Shown here: positions 58,077 through 64,000 of the stretch, one piece after another | Numbering within the stretch: position 1 is the stretch's first letter | Layout: every line of letters starts with the position of its first letter | Assembly: GCA_030035585.1 (NCBI GenBank) | Contig: CM057468.1 | Coordinates: 59,020,145-59,084,144 of the forward strand | DNA: 64,000 nt | Reading direction: 5' to 3' | Origin: Dugong dugon | Lineage: Eukaryota; Chordata; Mammalia; Sirenia; Dugongidae | Translations under genes and position numbers: made by a program | Notes under the pieces: generated by a model | What the model was told of the DNA's origin: nothing | The model's database searches: none | Seen by the model: only the letters and a program-made list of their open reading frames with translations

Positions 58077-58236
58077 AAAAAAACCCATTGCTGTCGAATC
58101 GATTCTGACTCATAGCGACCCTATAGGACAGAGTAGAACGGCCCCATAGAGTTTACAAGCAGCACCTGGTGGGTTTGCACTGTCGACATTTTGGTTAGCA
58201 GCTGTAGCACTTAACCACTATGCCACCAGGGTTTCT
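58077..58236 (-). mobile_element. AfroSINE, short form
   Basis: 'cattgctgtcgaatcgattc', 'ctataggacagagtagaacg', head 'actatgccaccagggtttc'. Confidence 0.92.
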
Positions 58237-58275
58237 GACTTCTGCGTACATGTTTAAAATCATTACAAAAAGTAT

Positions 58276-58474
58276 CATAACCAAAAAAACAAACCCATTG
58301 TTGTTGAGTCGATTTTGACTCATAGGGACCCTATAGGACAGAGTAGGACTGCACTATAGGGGTTCCAAGGGGCAGAGGAGAACTGCCCCATAGGGTAGAG
58401 CAGCTGATGGATTCAAACTGCCACCCTTTTGGTTAGCAGCCAAACTCTTAACCATTGTACCACTAGGGCAGTGT
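58276..58474 (-). mobile_element. AfroSINE with internal duplication
   Basis: The 'agaactgcCCCATAGGG' segment occurs twice (about 58349 and 58380), lengthening the copy. A duplication, aaaaagtat, is at 58267-58275 and 58475-58483. Confidence 0.9.
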
Positions 58475-59180
58475 AAAAAGTATTCTAGAAGCATACATAA
58501 TAGTGACTTATACATATGTGATTGAGAGCATCACAAAAAGCGTACATAACAGCAGGATTCCAACTAAGTGACTAGTGCAATACTGTAGGAGAGAGGTGGC
58601 CGCCTGGTTTAAGGCCATGGCAGTGGAGACAGAAACTAGGAGGAAGCCCTGTATTTAGGGAGTACTGAGAAACTGCCACTTGCCAAGGACTTTGCTAAGT
58701 ACAGTGCTGTAAGTTCTACTGATTGTTTAATTTGCAATGAAAGGAGTAGGAGGTGGGCTTCAAAACAAAACAAGGAGCAATCCACATTCAATCCTATTCT
58801 AGAATCCTTTTTATTGTCTGTGCAGATTACTACGTCTTTTGTTCTTTGGTATTCTATGAGTATTATTATATTGTTTTTATTTGTGACTAGAATTCCCCCA
58901 GGGTTATGATATAAAAGTAGTCCTAGCCATCACGGAGAGTTAGAATCTATAAATCAAGTACAAAAAGACAAACACCTAGAAACACAGAAGACAATCAACA
59001 AATCCACACTGCATAGCGAAGGCTATTTTCATTCTTGCCTTTTTCCCCCCTCCCTGTTACTTGTTAATGAAGAGTAGGTAACTAGAGTCTTGAGGAAAGC
59101 GTCCTTTATTTTCATACCCCTTGAAACTGTACTTTATTGGGAGATGATGTCCTGCTCCTGGTAGATGAGATGTACCAATG

Positions 59181-59310
59181 TTGTTTATTCATCCAAGACG
59201 TATTTATTGAGCACCTATTAGGTACTCGTTGTAAAGCAATGGACAAAACAGATATACCTGTGTATCATGGAGCCTATATTCTAGAAGATAAAATAAAAGG
59301 AAATACTGAA
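59181..59310 (-). mobile_element. L2 LINE 3' fragment
   Basis: 'acgtatttattgagcaccta', then 'atggacaaaacagatatacc' and 'catggagcctatattctaga', reversed L2 order. The 79-codon frame across it is not a gene. Confidence 0.68.
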
Positions 59311-59499
59311 TTGTCGTGTTGGAAGATGGTAAAAGTATTTTTTGTATGTCAAGCCCTGTTTGGAATAAAATGGTAGTGTAGATAAATAAAACAATGTATG
59401 TGTAGGCTCAGATATCTTTCTGATTTATAATATCCTTTGATATTTATGAGAGATTTGTATGCTCAGATATCTTTTATGATTTCATATTTTATGGGAGGT

Positions 59500-59725
59500 A
59501 GTATACAGGTGGTTAAGAACATGGATGCTGGAGCCAGACTGACTGGGTTAAAATCTCAGCTCTGCTGCTTATAAGCTGTATGACCTTGGGGAAGTTTCTT
59601 ACCCATCTTGTGCCTCAGTTTCCCCATATATAAAAAGGGGTAATAGAATAAAATCCACGGTTTGTTGTGAGGATTACATGAGGTAAAACATGAAAACTGC
59701 TGAAAACATAGTACGTTATCTATCG
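59500..59725 (+). mobile_element. MIR SINE, well preserved
   Basis: 'gtggttaagaacatggatgc', 'ggagccagactgactggg', 'ctgtatgaccttggggaag', 'cctcagtttccccatatata' and 'ttgttgtgaggattacatg', a near-complete MIR. Confidence 0.88.
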
Positions 59726-59794
59726 TTACCTCATGTTATGTGACACTAGATTTATTTTGTGACTCTCCTACCGACTCACAAAGATTATTTACCT

Positions 59795-60612
59795 CTTTTT
59801 AAATAATTTATTTTATTTTTGTTGTTGATAATATACACAGCAAACATACACCAATTCAACTATTTCTACATGTACAATTCAGTAACATTGACAACAGTCT
59901 TCAAGTTGCAACCATTCCTACCCTCCTTTTCTGAGTTATTCCTCTCCATTAACATAAACTCACTGTCCCCTAAGTTTCCTATCTAATCTTTCTAGTTGCT
60001 GTTAATTTGATCCCATATAGATGGATCTTGAAAGAGCATAATGCTTAAGGCAGACATTCTTTACTAGTTAATCTAAACTATTGTTTGGTTTTAAGAAGAC
60101 TTCAGGGGTATTTTTGGTTTAAGGTTTAAAGATTATCTGAAGGCAGTAGTTTCAGGGGTTCACCTAGCCTCCATGGCTCCAGAAAATCTGAAATTCGTGA
60201 GAATTTTAAATTCTGTTCTGCGTTTTCCCTCTTATGATCAAAATTCTTCTATAGAATCTGATCAATATGTTCAGGCACCATCCAGTTCTTCTGGTCTCAA
60301 GGCAAAGGAGGCAGTTGTTTATGGAAGCAGTTAGCCACACATTCCATTTCCTCCTCCTATTCCTGATTCTCCTTCTTCCTCTGTTGCTCCAGGTGAATAG
60401 AGATCAGTTGTTATGCCTTGGATGGCTGCTTGCAAGCTTTTAAGACCCCAAAGATTATGCAGTGAACTAGGAGGTAGAACAGAAGCACTGAACTTCAATT
60501 AACTGGGAAATCCCATGAAACCATGACCCTAAACCTTCAAAGCAAGGAACCAAATCCCATGAAGTGTTTGATTTTACGTAAGCAGCCTCAGAAGCTACAC
60601 TTTTTTTTTTTG
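59795..60612 (-). mobile_element. Older L1 3'UTR
   Basis: Reversed L1 3'UTR ('atacaccaattcaactattt', 'gttcaggcaccatccagttc', 'tgcaagcttttaagacccc', 'cccatgaaaccatgaccc'), similar in order to 51335-51865. It starts near a T-rich stretch at about 59795-59825, the expected poly(A) end. Confidence 0.75.
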
Positions 60613-60800
60613 TCCTTGTTGTAAATATATCTATCACATCTTAATTTTGTCTTAAATCCCGTGTACAAACCCCATCTGATAGCCAGGCTACCATCACTGT
60701 CTTTCCCAGAGTACTACAGCAGCCTCCCATCTGCTGTCTGGATCCTTTCTCCCCTACCCAATCCATTCTTCACCTTGTAGCCAGAGCAAACTTTATACTC

Positions 60801-61241
60801 TTCTATTAGTCCCCTATTGCTGCTGTAATTACCATAGACTGGCTTAAAACAGCACAAATTTATTATCTTGCTGAAGTCCAGAATCAGTTTCACTGGGCTA
60901 AAATCAAAGTGTTGGCAGGGCTGTGTTCCTTCTGGAGGCTCTAGGGGAGAATTCGTTTCCTTTTCTAGCTTCTTGAGGCCACCCACATTCCTTGGCTTGT
61001 GGCCCTGTGTCACTCTGACCTCTGCTTCTGTCATCACATTTCCTTGTCTGATTCTGACCCTCCAGTCTCCCTCTTATAAGGACCATTGTGATTACATTTG
61101 GTCCACCTGGATAATCCAGAGTAATCTTCCCATCTCAATATCCTTAATTTAATCACTCTGCAAAGTTCCTTTTGCCATGTTCACAGGTTTGGGGAATTAG
61201 GATGAAGATATCTTTCAGGGACCATTATTCTGTTTACCACA
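60801..61241 (-). mobile_element. LTR/MaLR-like repeat
   Basis: The same family as 40486-40938 ('ctattagtcccctattgctg', 'ttccttctggaggctctagg', 'gtgattacatttggtccacc'). The open frames over it (60714-61152) are not coding. Confidence 0.7.
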
Positions 61242-61319
61242 GCTTCCATCATGCCATAGAACAGTACCTAGAACATAAGGTATTCCTTATTTTTTTTTTT
61301 TAATAGAAAAAAATTTTTT

Positions 61320-61850
61320 TTTCCTACTTAAAACTTTTCTATGGCTCCCAATCGTTTTTAGGATTAAAGAGTATCCCTCCCCCTTAACGTAGCCTGGGAG
61401 GTCTGCATGGCCTGGCCTGACACTTACCTAGGCTTCCAAGTGTCTTCATGGGCTCCTCCCTTTTAGTCACAGAACTTCGTCTCCCCTTTCTTCCAGCCCT
61501 TGAGGACTTTGCCATGGCCTCTGCCTAGACCACCCCTCTCTCCTTCCATCTAAACCCCTTTGCCTTCTTACCTGCCACTCACCTCTTGGATCTCAATGCA
61601 AACTCCACTTCCTTAAGGAACAGCATCTCTGCCTCTTCTGTGCTGGTCAGGTGCGCCGTTTACATGCTTTCCTGAACACTAGGCTTCTCCTTTGTAGATC
61701 TTGATTGCAGCTTGCAAAAGTTTATTTACTTTTTTGTTTCACTTCTAACTGTAAGCTCTGTAAAGGCAGTGACTGCCTATTTCTATTGTATCCTCAATGC
61801 TGATCATTTATTTGATCCTTAGTAAATATTTGTTAAAGAAATAGACTTAA
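61320..61850 (+). mobile_element. L2 LINE 3' end
   Basis: 'cttttctatggctcccaatc', 'gcatggcctggcctgacact', 'caaactccacttccttaagg', 'taactgtaagctctgtaaag' and 'tagtaaatatttgttaaag', the plus-strand order of an L2 terminal region. Confidence 0.8.
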
Positions 61851-63264
61851 AATAAAAAGGCAGCATGCTTATAAAGTAGCCCTTGGTTTTGTTCACCAGG
61901 GTAGTATTGGGGTAGTCACAGGCAGAATGGGACGTTGGATTGGAGGAAGGGTTTGTTCAATAACAGAAGATAGGAGATTGTTTGTTATTGAACGAAGAAA
62001 CCCAATGTTAATTTTCATTTTTCAGTACAAAAAGTAGATAGTAATTTTCATTATTCAGTAATTTTCAGGCCTCTCTTCATCTCTTTTAAAAATGTTTTCA
62101 AGACCTGTTTCAGAATGAACATATTGGATCTCACAGGCTAAGGATTCCCTTAAAATTTAAAATGACCTTTATTTAGAGAATGGCCTTTTGTCTCAATTGC
62201 TATCATGCATCAGAGACAGTTTTCCTGGTTTGGGATTATTGGTTGTGGAAAACTGAATCTATGGTGAAAGACAAGCCTCCATTAGCACTGGTGTTCAGAG
62301 AAGTCTGCCAGTCTGCTTTAATGTAGTAGCCACTCAGAAGTGTGAACTGTTTGCAGCCCAGTAGGCCAGTAGGTCTTACGTTAAGAAAATGTTTTACAAC
62401 AGAAAGCATATTGCTTTATATTTTGTAAATGACTCAACAGAACAATTTATTTTAGCATTTCATTAAATTTTGAGGTTTTTCACTATATTTAATCCTAATT
62501 TATATTCATACAGATTTATTGTAGTTTCCCCCTAATTTAAACTATAGATTTCACCTTGGTGTTGGCAAGGTTTTGTGTTAGGTTAGTCACCTAGCTTTGT
62601 TGATATTCGAATGGTTGGCTGCCAACTGGATAGGCTTCTTGAACGAGACAGTCAACTTTTGGAATTCAAAAGGACTTTGAATTACACCTATTCCACTGAG
62701 GAAAATTATTTGAACAACAACAAAAAATAGTTTAAAAGCATACTGTATATTTATACAAATAACATGCTCCTTTTATGTTCATTTGCCAACCATGCCCTCC
62801 CGCCAGGAAGTAATCTTAAGTGCGTTATGCTAATTTTTTTTTTACAGCAACATGTAAAAAAAAAATGACATAACCGGCGCTTATGAAAATACCTCGTGGA
62901 GGGAGGGCGCTGCTGGCAAACAAATGTAGAAGGAACGCATTATTTGTATGAAAATATGCTATTCCTGTTACATTCTGTTTTCTCAGACAATCTGAGAATA
63001 TTCCAATTGTTTAAGTGAGAAATTTCTGATATAGTGTGAAATTATATCTATCAGTCATTATCTATCATGTGACCTACTAATTCTTTATCTCTTTAACAGA
63101 AGTAGTAAAAACACAGAAAATTGATTTAGTTATTAATTTTCAGTTTCTATTTCCGTATATAGGTACACAATACTAAGTAGTAATTCAACTTTATGTTATT
63201 AGCTTAACTTTAGTTGGTGTCTAAGAATCAATTTATATGAAATGTTTATGCACTTTCCTTTTAG
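61851..63264. other. Intronic DNA upstream of CRPPA exon 2
   Basis: No recognised transposon. A patch at about 62785-62965 has a higher G+C and CpG content than its surroundings (see findings). Confidence 0.4.
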
Positions 63265-63541
63265 AGTTTGTTGGATAAAGGACATTGTCGTGGCAGTAAC
63301 TAGAGAGAATATGGAAGCAATGGATGGTATTATCCAGAGGTACCAACATAAACGCATTTCGCTAGTTGAATCTGGAGTGACCCGCCATAGGTCAATTTTC
63401 AATGGACTAAAAGCACTGGCAGAGAATCGGCCCAACTCTAAGCTCTCTAAGCCAGAAGTAGTGATTATCCATGATGCTGTGAGACCATTCGTTGAAGAAG
63501 ATGTCCTCCTTAAAGTTGTCACAGCTGCTAAAGAACATGGG
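63265..63541 (+). CDS. CRPPA: CRPPA (ISPD) exon 2: catalytic core
   Basis: A 277-nt exon, from the third base of codon 83 through Gly175, ending in phase 0 before donor gtaagt at 63542. It continues the cytidylyltransferase fold with [19 protein letters not shown] (88-106), [20 protein letters not shown] (114-133) and [15 protein letters not shown] (148-162). Gly-Val-Thr-Arg plus Arg-Ser and the HDAVRPF aspartate are the family's conserved substrate- and metal-binding elements. With exon 1 it gives the first 175 residues. The remainder of this roughly 450-residue enzyme, including the C-terminal domain, lies beyond the window. The acceptor is ccttttag. An open frame reading on into the intron to 63571 is not coding. 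Confidence 0.96.
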
Positions 63542-64000
63542 GTAAGTATTTATACTTCTGAGAATGGATAAAAGGAATAGACACTATAGTGTGGCTCATT
63601 TGCTAAGTTTTTGTATTTAAATGCCAAGTTATTTAAAATGGGCATGATGACCTAAGGACATTATGGTCATTTCTTTAAGAAAATTTCTAGTATTATAGGT
63701 TGTAAGGCTTTTCTGGAATTTGTCTTGTACTGCAGACATTATCATAATGTAATATGAGCTACTTGGAGAAGAATATAGTAATAATGTCATTAGAATATTG
63801 GTATGAATGGAACTTTAATGAATGAAATTAATTATGCAGTTATCTATAAGATTCAATTACATTATGCATATTAAGTAAAGCTAACCAAGTATATTTTAAT
63901 GAAATCTGTAAAATTGTCTTATATTAAAAGCCTGGTTCAAAGCAAAAAGTTTGAAAACTTTTTAAGTAAACTTCAGAAATTTGGTTTCTTTTAGAAATAT
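63542..64000 (+). other. CRPPA intron 2 (start only)
   Basis: AT-rich, beginning gtaagtatt. Nothing else is recognised before the window ends. Confidence 0.85.

Larger units (their letters stand above)
44204..63264 (+). other. CRPPA intron 1
   Basis: A 19,061-bp intron with donor gtaacg (a weaker +4 to +6 context than consensus) and acceptor cttttag. It carries the L1 tandem block, an LTR, a TIR element and about ten SINEs. No exon candidate with good splice sites and matching phase was noticed inside it. Confidence 0.88.

Noticed and set aside
1-64000. CRISPR arrays, operons or other prokaryotic systems
   Set aside because: Spliced vertebrate genes, SINEs, LINEs and LTRs show a mammalian nuclear genome. 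No regularly spaced direct repeats of CRISPR type were seen.

Overview
This is nuclear DNA of a placental mammal, almost certainly an afrotherian and most likely a paenungulate (elephant, less likely manatee or hyrax). The main evidence is more than 30 copies of a tRNA-derived SINE that opens with a gccctggtggcacagtgg-type head and ends with a cgactcgacggcaacggg-type tail. This matches the AfroSINE family. An RTE (BovB-like) LINE and an L1 lineage with its own 3'UTR, seen several times here, support this. Only two genes can be supported. Nearly all short open frames in the window are chance frames or repeat fragments.

Genes. SOSTDC1 (BMP antagonist and Wnt modulator, also called USAG-1, ectodin or wise) is complete on the + strand: a TATA-box promoter near 5393, exon 1 coding 5491-5695, intron 5696-8190, exon 2 coding 8191-8606, and a 3'UTR to about 9455. 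The two exons join to 206 codons. About 35 kb downstream on the same strand is the 5' part of CRPPA (ISPD), the cytidylyltransferase that makes CDP-ribitol for alpha-dystroglycan glycosylation. It has a CpG-rich promoter at about 43.65-44.3 kb, exon 1 coding 43956-44203, a 19-kb intron 1, exon 2 coding 63265-63541, and the start of intron 2. The rest of CRPPA lies beyond the window. The order and shared strand match the known mammalian neighbourhood. Nothing suggests that the two genes act together.

Layout. 1-4.3 kb: old DNA-transposon, L1/HAL1-like, SINE and RTE remnants. 4.3-9.96 kb: SOSTDC1 and flanks, with no recognisable young repeat. 10-14.9 kb: L1 and SINE insertions, including an L1 nested in a SINE. 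15-43 kb: intergenic DNA with SINEs, MIR/L2, solo LTRs, a hAT element of about 595 bp with intact ends, and TIR elements. 43.6-44.3 kb: CRPPA promoter and exon 1. 44.3-63.3 kb: CRPPA intron 1, dominated at 47.5-51.9 kb by stacked minus-strand L1 3' ends, including a 1304-bp tandem duplication, then more SINEs and a third TIR element.

Gene-free stretches not listed separately (for example 10849-11950, 16946-17264, 18183-18477, 18676-19089, 22128-22754, 27477-28129, 31345-32039, 52741-53307, 58485-59180) were read and showed nothing beyond AT-rich unique-looking DNA. No tRNA or rRNA gene, CRISPR array or prokaryotic feature was seen. No wholly new gene system was found. The notable structures are the L1 tandem block, the repeated SINE insertion at one target site, and a sequence module shared by the TIR elements and several LTRs.
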